From Gelatoporia subvermispora B (lineage: Eukaryota > Basidiomycota > Agaricomycetes > Polyporales > Gelatoporiaceae): a stretch of 64,000 nt of DNA. Shown here piece by piece: positions 1 through 11,135 of the stretch (the first letter of the stretch is position 1; each line of letters starts with the position of its first letter). Location: positions 960,926 through 1,024,925 of the forward strand of contig KB445796.1 in the NCBI GenBank assembly GCA_000320605.2. Reading direction: 5' to 3'. A program made the position numbers and the translations under genes. Under the pieces are notes generated by a model that searched no databases, was not told where the DNA came from, and worked only from the letters and a program-made list of their open reading frames with translations.

Positions 1-1580
1 CGGGCTCGAGTGCGTCCAGGCGCGAGTGATGTGTGTGCGTGCGCCTTGTCCCGCCGCGTCAACCGTCTCGCCACACACCGTCGACGCGAGAGGGGGCAGC
101 GCGCAATTTGTGGCGGCCCCGCATCGTTCTCCCCGCCCCCGCCCTGGCAAAATTTACGGGGTGCCCCGCAGCGGGTCTTGCTTTCCCCGCGAGGCGGTCG
201 TCTCTGCCCTCGGCGTCAGGCGGTGGTTCCATAGCAAAACTTTGCTTTGTTTTCCGCTTCCGCTTCCGGCGACACGCACATCGCGAGCGCGCGCCGCGGG
301 AACGCAAATGGGGCGCGCAGCCCCGGGCACACAAACTGCATAGGGGCTCTGAGCCGGCGGCGGCACGCGCGGGGGATGGACACGGTCGACAGCGAAGGCG
401 GATTCTGTCGCGCGCGTGGGGGGCGGCCTGGGAGCGTGCAGGCCGCATGCGGGCGGGGGCGCTCAGGTGACCCGCTGGGTGCCCCGGCCGGGCGTCGCCA
501 CGCTCCATGGCGCGCGCGTTCCCTGATCGCAGCGAATGGCGCGTCCGCCATTCGCGGGCGCGCGCGAGCTGCACCACCAGTGACCACGCCGCCCCTCCAA
601 TCGGGCTCGCCCGGGCGGCCCTGGCAATGCGTTGCTTCGCCGACTCTCACAGGGCAGCGCGCCGAGCGCGAGCCGCGGGCTAGCGCCTAGATACGCTGCG
701 CGCGATGGCAGCGAAGTGCAGGGTTGCATACACGCCGCACGCGCGTATCATAGAATACACAGAACGGGGGTGATGTCAGACAAAGGTCGAGTGCGGGTGG
801 GGGATGAGGTCAGGCAGGGGATGACGGTCTACGAAGGACTGACGCAGCGCGGACCGACGTGCGTCGGCCGGGATGCTGTATGACGCGGGCGGGAGGGGCG
901 CCCGTGCTGGTATACGTTTTGGCGGGGAAATGGAACACCCGCCGGAACATGCGGGGTTGCGGGGGGCCCTCGCACAATGTGCGCAAGCGCCGGCCCGCAT
1001 TTGGGGCACAAACTGCGGCGGAGGCGTCGGTGTCGGCGCTGCGCGAGGCGGCGAGCGCGCGGGCGGAGGACGAAACGGGAAAGGGCGTCGGGCGGCGCGG
1101 CGAGCAGGTGGCGGGCAGTGGACGAACACCTGGGCGGGGAGAAACAGCGAGGATGATGCGGGCGAGCGAGGCTGCGGGGGCGGGGACTCGCTGGGTGGGT
1201 GGGGCGTGGAGAGGCGCCCGTGCGGGGTAGCGATCGTATCGGGAAGTGGCCCGCGCGTGCCGGGACCCTAAATGTTGCGCCGGCGCCATGGCTGCCTAAT
1301 CGGGCAGAGAAGCGTGGTGGGCGAGCTTGTGGAGCGGTCCTCGGCAAGTCCTGATGGTGTTGATGCACCGACCTCTTTCGCGGGGCCTTCGAAATGGCCG
1401 CAAGCTTCGCATATATAAGGACCGAACCCCACTTCCCCGCTTCTCGTTCCTGTCTTCCTCAGCGTCGTCCATTAGCTTGGACGTTCGTCACCGTCGCCAC
1501 TTGGCCTGAGGCTGCACATACTATCACCCCCCGTCCGTTCCTCTTACCGCGTCACGCCCCCATTACGACCCACGATATCC
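1..1580. other. GC-rich intergenic/promoter region
   Basis: No gene is supported here. Many overlapping open frames exist on both strands, but they are a consequence of very high GC; none has a recognisable domain, splice sites or frame preference. The right end is the promoter and 5' leader of the sugar transporter, with a TATA box near 1412 and a C/T-rich tract from about 1425 to 1475. Confidence 0.6.
1412..1419 (+). promoter_or_regulatory. TATA box of the sugar transporter gene
   Basis: TATATAAG lies about 168 bp before the ATG at 1587 and is followed by a pyrimidine-rich stretch (about 1425-1475) typical of highly expressed fungal promoters. The assignment rests on sequence and position only. 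Confidence 0.6.
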
Positions 1581-1586
1581 GCAGCC

Positions 1587-3803
1587 ATGTCCGTGCAACA
1601 AGAGAAATTTTACGAGAAGAAGAACGACTCGGCTTCCGATGAATTCGCCAAGGATTCCAAGGAGGTCCGGCACATCGACAATGTCGGCGAGAACATCAAC
1701 GCGAAGCTCGCCAACCCCCTCGCGCACATCCCCCACGACCAGCTCGTCGCCGACGCCGTCAAGTTCGCGCACTCGCACGGCCTCGGCCAGTACGAGGACG
1801 AGTTCAAGAAGGGCGCCGTCCTCGCCCAGGACCCCACCGCCTTCGAGACCCTCCCCCTCCTCACCGACGAGGACCGCAATGTCCTCCGCCGCGAGATCAC
1901 CCACAAGTGGGACCAGCCCAAGACCCTCTACTGGCTCGTCATCATGTGCTCGCTCGGTGCCGCCGTCCAGGGTGTATGTCGTCCCATTATTGTCCATCCG
2001 GCCCATCCTTACTGATCTCCGGTGCAGATGGACGAATCGGTTATCAACGGCGCCAACCTGTTCTTCGCGCCGCAATTCGGCATCACCCCGACCTCTTCGA
2101 GCAGCAACTCGTGGATTTTCGGTCTCGTCAACTCGGCGCCTTACGTGAGTCCCGCTGCCTCCGTGACTTGGCGCCCCTTGCTGACTCTGTCGATCCAGCT
2201 CTGCTGCGGTCTCCTGAGCTGCTGGCTCTCTGCGCCCCTCAATCAGTACTTTGGCCGCCGCGGGACAATCTTCATCTCCGCGACGATCTCGTTCCTCGCC
2301 TGTATCTGGCAAGGCCTCACGAACACCTGGTGGCACCTCTTCATCGCGCGCTTCTTCCTCGGGTTCGGAGTCGGCCCCAAGTCTGCGACCGTCCCCGTGT
2401 ACGCGGCGGAATGTGCCCCTCCCGCGATCCGCGGTGCGCTCGTCATGATGTGGCAGATGTGGACCGCGTTCGGCATCATGTTTGGTAACGTCTGCGATAT
2501 CGCGTTCTACCACGTCCCCGACAAGCCGGGCATCACCGGACTCAACTGGCGGCTCATGCTTGCGAGCGTGAGTGTTCCGCCCCGGGTGGTGACGACGACG
2601 ATAATGTGTGCTGACTGTATGCGCCACAGGCTGGTATTCCCGCCCTCGTCATCATGTCGCAAGTGTGGTTCTGCCCCGAATCGCCCCGTTGGCTCATGGG
2701 CAAGGGACGCTACGACAAGGCATTCGAGTCGCTCCTCCGTCTCCGCACCAGCCGCGTCCAGGCCGCGCGTGACCTGTACTGTGAGCCGCTTTTCACCTTG
2801 ATCCACTCCGCCGAAGCTGACTCGATACGCGATCAGACATCCACGTGCTCCTCGAGGCCGAGGCCGAGGTGATGAGCGGCCGCAACCGCTTCCTCGAGCT
2901 GTTCACGATCCCGCGCAACCGCCGCGCGACGCTCGCCTCGCTCATCGTCATGTTCATGCAGCAGTTCTGCGGCGTCAACGTCATCGCGTACTACTCGTCG
3001 AACATCTTCTCGCAGTCCGGCTTCAACAACCTTCAGTCGCTCATCGCGTCCTGGGGCTTCGGCATGCTCAACTGGGTCTTTGCGTTCCCCGCCGTCTATA
3101 CCATCGACACGTTCGGCCGCCGCAACCTGCTGCTCATCAGCTTCCCGCTCATGGCCATCTTCCTGCTCATGACCGGTTTTTCGTTCTTCATCCCCGACTC
3201 GGCGGAGAAGGCGCGTCTCGCGGTCGTCGCGCTCGGTATCTACCTCTACGCGATGGCGTACTCGCCCGGCGAGGGCCCCGTACCATTTACTGTAAGTCTC
3301 GCAGCCAGCTGTCCCTCTGCAGCTGCTCATCGTTATTCGCAGTACTCGGCGGAGGCGTTCCCGCTGTACGTCCGCGACGTGGGCATGGGCCTCGCGACGG
3401 CCGTGCTCTGGTTCTTCAACTTTGTCGTCGCGATCACGTTCCCGCCGCTGCTCGACGCGTTCACGGCGCAGGGCGCGTTCGGGTGGTACGCCGGCTGGAA
3501 CATCTTTGGGTTCATCATCATCCTGCTCTTCGTCCCTGAGACCAAGGCGCTCTCGCTCGAAGAGCTCGACCAAGGTGCGCCATTCCGCTGCGCACGCACG
3601 CACGCACGCGATGCTGACGGCGCCTTGTAGTGTTCTCGGTCCCGACGCATATACACGCGGCGTACCAGCTCCGCGCGCTCCCGCGCAACATCAAGAAGTA
3701 CATCTTCCGCATGAAGAACGTCGAGCCGATGCCCCCGCTGTATGAGCACGAGGGCGCGATCGGCGAAAAGACGTACGCGCCCGGCGGCACCGGGCACGCG
3801 TGA
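1587..3803 (+). CDS. MFS sugar/polyol transporter
   Basis: Seven exons join in frame: 1587-1973, 2028-2144, 2199-2567, 2630-2780, 2837-3291, 3343-3574 and 3631-3803, giving about 627 residues. This is a 12-helix plasma-membrane sugar porter of the major facilitator superfamily. Visible family motifs are FGRRGT after the second helix, [17 protein letters not shown] before the central loop, [14 protein letters not shown] in helix 7, FGRR after helix 8, and [12 protein letters not shown] at the end of helix 12. The N-terminal cytoplasmic region is long (about 110 residues before the first helix), as in fungal inositol/polyol-type carriers. Substrate cannot be read from the sequence. The intron before the last exon contains a short CGCA repeat. 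Alternative: a sensor rather than a transporter, unlikely because the C-terminal tail is short. Confidence 0.93.
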
Positions 3804-3954
3804 GCGCGCGAGCTGCGGGCGAGGGCGTTGTCCCCCGCTCCTGTGCCGGTGTGCTCCTGTTGTCTAGTCTAGAACGTGGAGCCCTAGACCCTAGACGTGT
3901 AATACTAGCTTCGCCGCGCGCGGCTGACAGCGCGCCCGGTGATGTCCCCCCATC

Positions 3955-5650
3955 GATGTTTGGTATACCTTGTTGTGGCTAGTAATTGTATCTGTACTCG
4001 CATATTTTATGGATGCGTCATGCCTTTTTTACGATCTTATTTTGTGTGCTTGGTGTGCGATGAGTGGATGGACGGGTTCGCGGGACCGGGCTGGTGAGCT
4101 TAGGGACGCACGCCGAGGGAAGGTAGAAGGTGGGCCGCACGTGGAGTATGTGTGCATATGATCCAATCCACCGTCGTGGCGACGTTCCGGTGGACCCGAC
4201 ATCCCGCAAGGGCGATCTTGCGGTGCCATGCTCGGCCTATCATAATTCGAGGCGTTCATAACTCGAGGCGTTCATCCGAAGCGTTCATGATTCGAAGCGT
4301 TCATAATTCGAAGCGTTCATAATTCGAAGCGTTCATGATTCGAAGCAGACTGCCGTCGGCGGACGCAGCATCGATAACGGCCGCCGACACGGACACCGGC
4401 GCCGTCTCGTGACGCGTCGTGTCCCGCCGAGAGTCGTCGTGCGGTGTACCTTGTGGACCTGTGGTGCGCCGTGGCTGTGTGTTGTGGGCGCGTCGTGCCC
4501 CGCTGTTTTCGCGATCTGACTGTGTGGTCTTTCTTTTTTGCGGGCTTGTTCTGTGGGCTTTGTGAGATGACGGGATGGGCGGGTGCGTGGAACGACGGCT
4601 GTGGGCTCGGGGCGCATGTGGGGGAGCTGGTCTGCACGGGGATGGGCGTGCCTCTAGTCTACCGTCGTGGCGTTCCGCTGAGCCTACATAAGATGAACAC
4701 CCTGCAAGGGCGATCTTTCAGTCCCACGCTCGGCCTGTCGTATTTCGAAGCAGATTGTGCCTTCGGCGAACACTCAGCACAGCATCCATAAGATCCGGCG
4801 ACATATGGACATCGGCGCCGTCTCGTGATGTCTTGTCGTTGTGTGGTATACCTTGTTGTGGCTAGTGATCGTGTCTGTACCTGCATGGTTTATGGACGCA
4901 TCATACCTCGCTGTTTTCGCGATCTTATTATGTGTGCATTTGAGGGGCGATGATGGGATGAACGGTTCCGCAGGGCGGTGCTGGTGCGCTGAGAGCTCGG
5001 GAACGCATGCTAAGGCCCGGGGGATTTGGTCTGCACGGGGAATGTGCGTGCCTCCAAGACGTTCCGTTGAGACTAACATCCCGCAAGGGCAATCTTTCGG
5101 TAGCATGCTCGGCCTATCGTATTTCGAAGCAGATTGTGCCTTCGGGAAATACAGCATCGATAGGATCTGTCGACGTATGGACATCGGTGCCGTCTCGGAG
5201 CCGTGGGTAGTGATTGTGTCTGGACCCGCATATTTGATGGCACTGTTTTCGCGGTCCACTGTTTTCGCGATCATTCTGTGTGGTCTTTATGCGAGATGAT
5301 GGGATGAACGGTCTCGCAGGACGATTGTTTGTGAGCCCAGGCACGCATGCCAGGGAAGCTGGTCTGCACGGGGAATGTGCGTTCCTCTAGTCTACCGTCG
5401 TGGCGTTCCGTTGAGCCTACATACCATCCTGCAAGGGCAATCTTTCAGTGCCACGCTCGGCCTATCATACTTCGAAGCACAGCATCCATAGGCTAGTGAG
5501 GTATCTGTACCCGCATAATTTATGAATACATCATGCCTTGCTTTTTTCCCGACCTCATTCTGTGTGGTCTTTGTATGAGATGGCAGATGATTGGGTGAAT
5601 AGCTTTGCAGGATGGTGTGAACTCGGGAACAGGTCCTTTCACCATCGCAA
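3955..5650. repeat. Array of decayed 0.3-0.5 kb tandem/dispersed repeats
   Basis: About five imperfect copies follow each other, starting near 3958, 4446, 4846, 5206 and 5493. Each copy runs through the same landmarks in order: TACCTTGTTGTGGCTAGT, a TTTATGGA(C/T)GC(A/G)TCAT block, CTGTTTTCGCGATCT, GAGATGATGGGATGAACGG, GGTCTGCACGGGGA, CCCGCAAGGGCGATCTT, TTCGAAGCAGA, GACATCGGCGCCGTCTCGT. Copies differ by substitutions and indels and hold no convincing coding region. A further copy lies at 9229-9478, so the unit is dispersed as well as tandem. Origin is unknown; no terminal repeats or transposase were seen. Confidence 0.75.
4241..4348. repeat. 16-bp minisatellite
   Basis: About seven head-to-tail copies of a 16-bp unit, consensus CATAATTCGAAGCGTT, with single-base variants and one shortened copy. 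It sits inside the first unit of the larger repeat array, exactly where the other units have a single CATA.TTCGAAGCAG element, so it looks like a local expansion of that element. Confidence 0.85.
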
Positions 5651-6575
5651 AGTAGCCCTTGCGTCTCGTGGATCGTAGCTTAGTCGAGAACGTTCCGTAA
5701 ATTCGACGGGTCTTGCTTGACTGCAACGAGTCAAGGCGACTCGACTTGCATTCACCGTCTCTGGCGCGACGTCGTTCCCAGCCCCGGTACCGACACGAGC
5801 ACGCGAAAATGCCGGGTTGTGCTCCTGGATACGTCTAATCGACCAACTCAGTTCATATTCTGGGAATTTCCAATTGAAGGTCGACGTATCCCGCGCCAAA
5901 CCTAAGACGTTGAGTATGATAGAGTCTGGACGTCGAGACAACACTGGCACCACAATTCACCGCGTTCAGGGACGCCCTCGCGCGTCGCTTCCTCCGAGCC
6001 CGGCCATAACGCAGCCTCCTCCGGGCAGGTGGCACAGAGTTTCACACACACGGTCCTGAGCACCTAACACATCGAAGGAATGACGTGTGAGCCTGCATAA
6101 CGCACGGACGTGCGACTCGTCCCTGGCACACGAGCCTTTTGATTCCACGCCCCGGCCCCACGTGACCTCGAGTCTGTCGAATCAAAATCATCATCCTCCT
6201 CTGAAGTCAAAGCGCTCACAGGCCAAATTCAGTCGCTTTCCATCCAACCGCCTCAGAACCCGACGGCCTCAGGTATGATCTGCCCGCGGCTTCCTGAAGA
6301 TGAGAAAGAGAAGTCGACACGACTTCCGATCGGCCGTGTATGCAAACCTTGTAATTTCTACCGTGGCACTGTGAACACAACCAGTACCTGAGCGATTCGG
6401 ATGCTTGGACTGACTGGCGATATCTCATGCGCCCGCAGTCAGTAGGTTCGCAATACAAAAATATGTTCGATGGCTATTACGAGGCGGCCATTCTGGTGAC
6501 ACCTGTGTACCATACAAGCACTTGACGGACTGCCCAGTTCCTTGCTTAGCATACCTCGATAGTCCGTTGCAAAAC
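5650..6575. other. Intergenic region
   Basis: No gene is recognised. The part from about 6200 onward is similar to the region upstream of the second, decayed hydrolase copy (about 8130-8500), so the duplication includes the upstream sequence. A short frame with RVCKPCNFYRGT (about 6340) matches VCTCSNCQLYRDT (about 8260) in the other copy and might be a remnant of another coding sequence. Confidence 0.4.
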
Positions 6576-7836
6576 ATGCCCCTTGGACCCGCAGACGACA
6601 AGGGCACAGTGCTCTACTATGAGGACACTGGTGTGCCCGAAGGGGCCAGAGCATACACAACCCTGATCTTGGTGCATGGAACTATGTTCAACGGAGGTAG
6701 GTGACTCCTAGCCAAGTGCCAAAGAGCAACTGGTCACTCTGCACAGCTATTTTTCGACGCATGTACCCGTACGCTGCGTCAAACAACCTGCGTATTGTAT
6801 CGGTCAATAAGCGCGATTACGTTGGTTCAACGCCATATACGACCGAGGAGCTGAGCGCGGTTCAAGGCACTGCGGAAGAACAGAAAGCTATCATTGACGC
6901 GGACGGAGTTCGGCTCGCGCACTTCATCGCCTGGTTCATCGAAACAGAGAAGATACCGCCCATTTTGGAAGCAAAAGATGGAACGCGCATCGGCGGTTTC
7001 GCGCTAGCAGGTTGGTCGTCAGGCAACGTGGTCACTATTTCGCTCTTGGGGAATGCAAACAAGCTCCCCGAGACAACCCGTGAGTTTCTCGGGTCTTACT
7101 TTCGCACCCTAGTTGTCTACGGTGTGTATGCAAGTACATTAATTGCGCACGCTACGGTGACATTTCACCGCATTTTGTCCGTAGATTTGGCAGCGCGTAC
7201 CGGAGGCGAACTTATAGACACTGGTCTTCGTCCTGCGTGGCCCGACCCGAATGTCTCGCCGGACGAGCGAGTGGTTGGATTCCAGGAATTCGTTTCCGCG
7301 TATTTCCCATCACTCACGGAGCTCCCCACGGATCTCGCAATTATTACAGCCCGTAGGGCCGTCACGGAGGAGGGGACTTCTCGGCTCGTCACCAGTGTAG
7401 GCTGGATGACTCCGGAAGAAGTGTCCTCTGTCATCGATGCACAGGCCTTTCTACGTTCGCAAATATTCATAACCACTGCGGATCCCAGTATCATGCAGCA
7501 GAACGTGCGACGCGCAATTCTCGATTGTAGGTTCGGCTCGGAAAACGGAGATGAGAAAGTGATTTGGTCAGAATTGCGTGTCCGAAGTATCTGGTGCGAC
7601 AAGACCATCAACGACGTCCTAGTGTGGAATTGGAGGGTGGCGGAGCTGTTCAATGCAGAACGTAAGCTTGGTCACAATGGGTTACGGCCACTAGAGCTAC
7701 TCAAATTCGAGAATGCGAACCATTTCGTACGTCAAATAGCTAAGCCTTTGGTCACTGGCGGGAGATATTAACCCATGTACAGGCTCACTGGGACGATGCA
7801 GAACGCTTCACCAAGTTTATTGGGGGAAATATCTGA
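6576..7836 (+). CDS. Alpha/beta hydrolase-fold protein
   Basis: Four exons join in frame: 6576-6696, 6747-7121, 7185-7726 and 7783-7836, giving about 363 residues. The fold is shown by LILVHGTMFNG (oxyanion strand-turn near residue 35), the nucleophile elbow AGWSSGN (near residue 130) and a C-terminal FENANHF|AHWDD block that would supply the catalytic histidine; the last intron splits this block. The start is the ATG of MPLGPADDKG. A very similar start is kept in the decayed neighbour copy. Cytosolic esterase/epoxide-hydrolase-like activity is possible, but substrate is unknown. This group is common in Agaricomycetes as unnamed alpha/beta hydrolases. All splice sites are canonical and no lesion was seen. 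Confidence 0.85.
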
Positions 7837-8500
7837 TGGAGAGTCAGATGGAGGGGTGGAGCAATCGTGACACCCTGGAGTGGGATTTTGGAATGATGAT
7901 GTACTAGTCAATGAGAGGGCGTGGGGACAAATATTCCGACGTTCAGTCCTGCATCACGCTACATCGCTGTTCTGATACGACGCGTATCCCCCATTATCAT
8001 ATGTCTTCTGCCTTGCACAGCATCTCTGCCGTGATAGGACGCCGCTCCCTAAAGTCTAGACACAGGGAAAGCTCGTCCCGGCCCGCCCGGGAGATTTAAG
8101 GGCACATGCCACTCACACACCACGCGATCCCCCCAAACGTTTGCAAGAGGCCCGAGTTCCCGCTTTCTAAGTTTCTATCCACCCGTCTTGAAACGCGCAA
8201 GCATCACTGGATGACTCGCTCGCATCTTCTAGAAGAGAATATGCCGCAACGTCCGATCGTCTGCACATGCAGTAATTGCCAACTTTATCGCGACACTTTG
8301 ACTCTACTAACCATAGAACCAACGTAGCGATCCGGATGCTTTGGCTGACTACGCGGTGCCTCATGACTCACGACCACTAGATTGGTTTCCCAGAGTCTGC
8401 TCGGTTTATGTTGTGGAACTGCTCTGAAGACACCTGCGTATCGTACAATGGCCCGCCCAGACTGCCTTGCTTAGTGGATCCTGATAGCCTATCGTAACGC
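7837..8500. other. Intergenic region between hydrolase copies
   Basis: No gene supported. The right part (about 8130-8500) is the duplicated upstream region of the hydrolase, still alignable to about 6200-6575, for example the shared ...TGCCCAG.TCCTTGCTTAG stretch just before each start codon. Confidence 0.5.
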
Positions 8501-9225
8501 ATGCCTCTCGGACCTGCAGACGACAAGGGCGCAGTGCTCTGCTATGAGGACAATGGTGTACTCGAAGGTGCAACAACATACACGGCCCTGATAATTGTTG
8601 AAGGGGCCATATTCCACAGAGGTATGTAACCAGTCATCTGCTCTAGCGCAATTACCTATTTCCCATAGCTGTTCTCCGAGAAATGCATCCGTATGCTGCC
8701 GCCAAAAATCTGCGCATCGTATCTGTCAACAAACGCGACTACGTTGGCTCGACTCTATTTACGACCGAAGAGCTGTATGCTCTTCGAGGCACCACGGAAA
8801 AACAGAGGATATTTTCTGAGATTGGCGGTATACAGCTAAGGCACTTCATCGCCTGGTTCATCGAGGTAGAGATGATATCTACGATCTCGTGAATAGGTGG
8901 CGCGGTACGCACGGGCAGCTTTCTGTTAGCGGGGTGGTCTGCGGGAATATCGTAACGATCTCGTTTGTAGGGAATGCCCGTAAGCTCCCTGAGGCGACGC
9001 GCGAGCTCTTCGACTCCCATTTTCGTACTATCGTCATGCACGGTACGTGTCTCGGCTCTTCAGATTCATCTGCGAGCACTCGTTAAGAGCAGTCTGTTAT
9101 CTTCCATCACCACAGATGTGTCAATGCGTACCTCGCGAGTCGCTTTTGGAAGAGGGCTAACTCGCGCTATCAACATGGAAAGCCGGATGAGGCCGGAGGA
9201 ACTTTCTGCTATGCTTAGCAAGGTG
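8501..9225 (+). pseudogene. Decayed second copy of the alpha/beta hydrolase
   Basis: The sequence starts with MPLGPADDKGAVLCYED, matching the intact gene at 6576, and keeps the first intron position and the block NLRIVSVNKRDYVGST. It then carries an in-frame stop after EVEMISTIS (near 8890) and a one-base shift inside the nucleophile elbow region (GWSAGN near 8930). The homology continues to FRTIVMH and to a displaced RMRPEELSAMLSK piece near 9190. Everything after that, including the catalytic histidine block, is missing, and the sequence passes into a dispersed repeat. The oxyanion block has also drifted (IIVEGAIFHRG). Non-functional as an enzyme. Confidence 0.85.
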
Positions 9226-9228
9226 ACA

Positions 9229-9478
9229 ACTGTGAGCTCAGGAACGCACGCCAAGGGAAGCTGATCTGCACATGAAGTATGCGTGCCCCCAACGTCCACC
9301 GTCGCGGCAACCTTCTGTTGAGCCTAACACTTCGCCCGAAAAGGCTCTCAGATCTCAGGCCCGTACTCACTGCAACCCATCACCACTGCAACCCATCATA
9401 ATTCGGAGCAGATCGTGCTCTCGGAAAACACAAATCCATAAGATACGTCGGCAGACGGACACCGGTAACGTCTCGTCC
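9229..9478 (+). repeat. Dispersed copy of the 3955-5650 repeat unit
   Basis: This stretch follows the order of landmarks in the array: GAGCTC(A/G)GGAACGCA(C/T)GC, CTG.TCTGCAC, GCGTGCC.CCAA, GTCCACCGTCG.GGC, GTTGAGCCTAACA, TTCGGAGCAGATCGTG, GACACCGGTAACGTCTCGT. It begins where the hydrolase pseudogene breaks off and ends about 10 bp before the stop codon of the esterase fragment. Confidence 0.75.
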
Positions 9479-9488
9479 GAACAGAGTT

Positions 9489-10587
9489 CTACGCAGGTGT
9501 CGCCCACGCCGACAGAGGGTGCAGCCCCCAGTTCTCGAGCCACTCCTGGAACAGCCCCGCAATTTTGATATGCCCGTCGACCGTCGGGTGCATATTGCTA
9601 TACGTTCAATGTACGATAAGTGCCGATACCACCCCGAAGGAGACATATATAAGGACGCACCCGGGGAAGACGTCCTCGAGCGTGACCCAGCCAGTCGTGT
9701 TCACGAGGAAAGTGTTGCGGTCGCCGAGCGCGTGCCTGCGGGGCGCCCAAGGACTTTAGCTTCGCACGAAGATGTGGGGCAAGAGACGTACCGGGTGGCG
9801 ACGATGGTCTCATATTGGCCTGGATAATAGTAGCTGATCGACCCGTCGGGCTGCGGCCAGCCCCACTGCACGTAACGGGTCGTCCGTCAATGAATCGATG
9901 AATTGAGGGAGACGCGGAAGGAACGAAATGACATACAGGCGTGAAGATGAAGAAGGGCTGCGTGTGGTAGAGTGTGCGCAGGCGGCTCAGGAATTCAAGG
10001 TACGTCTGTGGGCGCGTTAGAGATGGCTTGATTCAGAGTAGCCAGCGGATCGTGCCTGAGTGAATGCTTCGGCGGTCACGTTGTTTCCGCTGTCATTGGC
10101 CCTGTGCACGATGCATCAGAGGTTGCCTCGGTTTCGGGGTATGGAGCGTACCCAATGTGGATGACGACATGGGTCGCCGGGGGTTGGTCACGCGCAAAGT
10201 TCCAAGGAGTCGTGTAGTTGTGGTAATCCGTATAGTAATACTGCGTGTCTTCGGTCTGCGATCGCAATTTCAGTTGCAATTCCCTTTCTTATGAACCATA
10301 TTACGTACCACGAAATACTGATAAGACATCCCGTGGACATTGCCATAAGCGTCTATGTCCTGTCGGATTGTGAGTAAGTGCAGGCATATGAATGTCGAAA
10401 AAGCGAGATACGTACGCTAAGAGCAATCCCTGGTTGCGCGTTGATCAAGTGTTCTGCTTTGAAATTTTCGGGAGTGAGGAATGTCCACGCTTGGTCCACG
10501 ATCTGGGGTAGGTATTGCCCCTGAGGTACATTGTATTCGCATTAGCCGTGACCAATGTTCGACACATCATGGTACTTACGGCAGACA
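9489..10587 (-). pseudogene. GDSL/SGNH esterase, C-terminal part (gene split by the KDZ element)
   Basis: Reading leftward, this holds the end of exon 3 and exons 4-11 of an esterase whose first part is at 24301-24912. Exons 10416-10520, 10309-10359, 10152-10255, 10056-10101, 9937-10005, 9792-9865, 9661-9735 and 9489-9597 join in frame. Recognisable blocks are GQYLPQIVDQAW directly after the GDSL strand, THVVIHIGANDSGNN (SGNH block III), WGWPQPDGSISYYYPGQYE, GDRNTFLVNTTGWV and HPTVDGHIKIAGL with the catalytic Asp/His. The first base pairs are the target-site duplication and the restored splice donor. One intron (after 10056) has a GC rather than GT donor. No stop or frameshift was found, so the gene was intact before the insertion. 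Without its promoter this half is not expected to be expressed as an enzyme. Confidence 0.9.
10581..10587. repeat. Left target-site duplication (GCAGACA)
   Basis: GCAGACA immediately precedes the left end of the element and is repeated at 24301-24307 just after the right end. Extending to 8 bp gives GGCAGACA versus CGCAGACA, so the true length is 7 or 8 with one later mutation. Confidence 0.85.
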
Positions 10588-10629
10588 CGAGGGACTTCAC
10601 TTGGGCGGATGCATCCCCGTTGTCTAATG
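10588..10629 (+). repeat. Left terminal inverted repeat
   Basis: Begins CGAGGGACTTCACTTGGG and contains GGATGCATCC at 10607-10616. Aligned with the reverse complement of the right end (GTAAGGACTCAGTTGAG, then GGATGCATCC), about three quarters of positions agree over roughly 40 bp, with one single-base gap; both continue with GTCTAA after the palindrome. Confidence 0.85.
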
Positions 10630-11039
10630 GTGTCCCACAGATGCATCTGACTACAGGCCATTGCAAAGGGGTGTTTGTCAGATACATCCATGTTGGGCTG
10701 GATGCATCCGTACCAGACCGCCATAGAGGTAGATACATCCAGATCGCACCGCTTGCAAAGGTGCATCCGTCGGATGTATCCATAGATGTATCTACGTAGC
10801 AGCACAGATGTATCCGCTCCGTCAAGACAAAAAAGTCCCTTTATCACATTGCGCACACCAGGCTCGAACAACGTTCTACAGGTGCCAGTACAGCTACTCC
10901 GACATAAGCTTGAACGCGACTACTCTTACACGACTGTGGACAATGATTCATTTTGCTCTGGTTCTTCATTCGTCCCTGCACAGTGCTCTAAATGATACAG
11001 ATACATCTGAGCCATCAATTCTATGCCACAGATACATCT
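10607..11039. repeat. Left subterminal array of RGATRYATCY palindromes
   Basis: Ten copies: 10607-10616, 10639-10648, 10680-10689, 10700-10709, 10731-10740, 10772-10781, 10784-10793, 10806-10815, 10999-11008 and 11030-11039, plus a partial one near 10761. Variants are GATGCATC, GATACATC and GATGTATC, always within the same 10-bp palindrome. Spacing is irregular but often 20-40 bp. Such arrays near transposon ends commonly bind the transposase; that role is inferred. Confidence 0.8.
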
Positions 11040-11135
11040 GACATCATATCCTCTACGCACTCCGGCACGTCCCACCCCTTCCCGCCTTCGAATCCATTGG
11101 GCCTGTTACGCCCGTCGCATACTTCGATTTTGCCG

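Noticed and set aside
1..1300. Many overlapping long frames on both strands
   Set aside because: They come from GC content of the region; no domains, no splice logic, no consistent frame.
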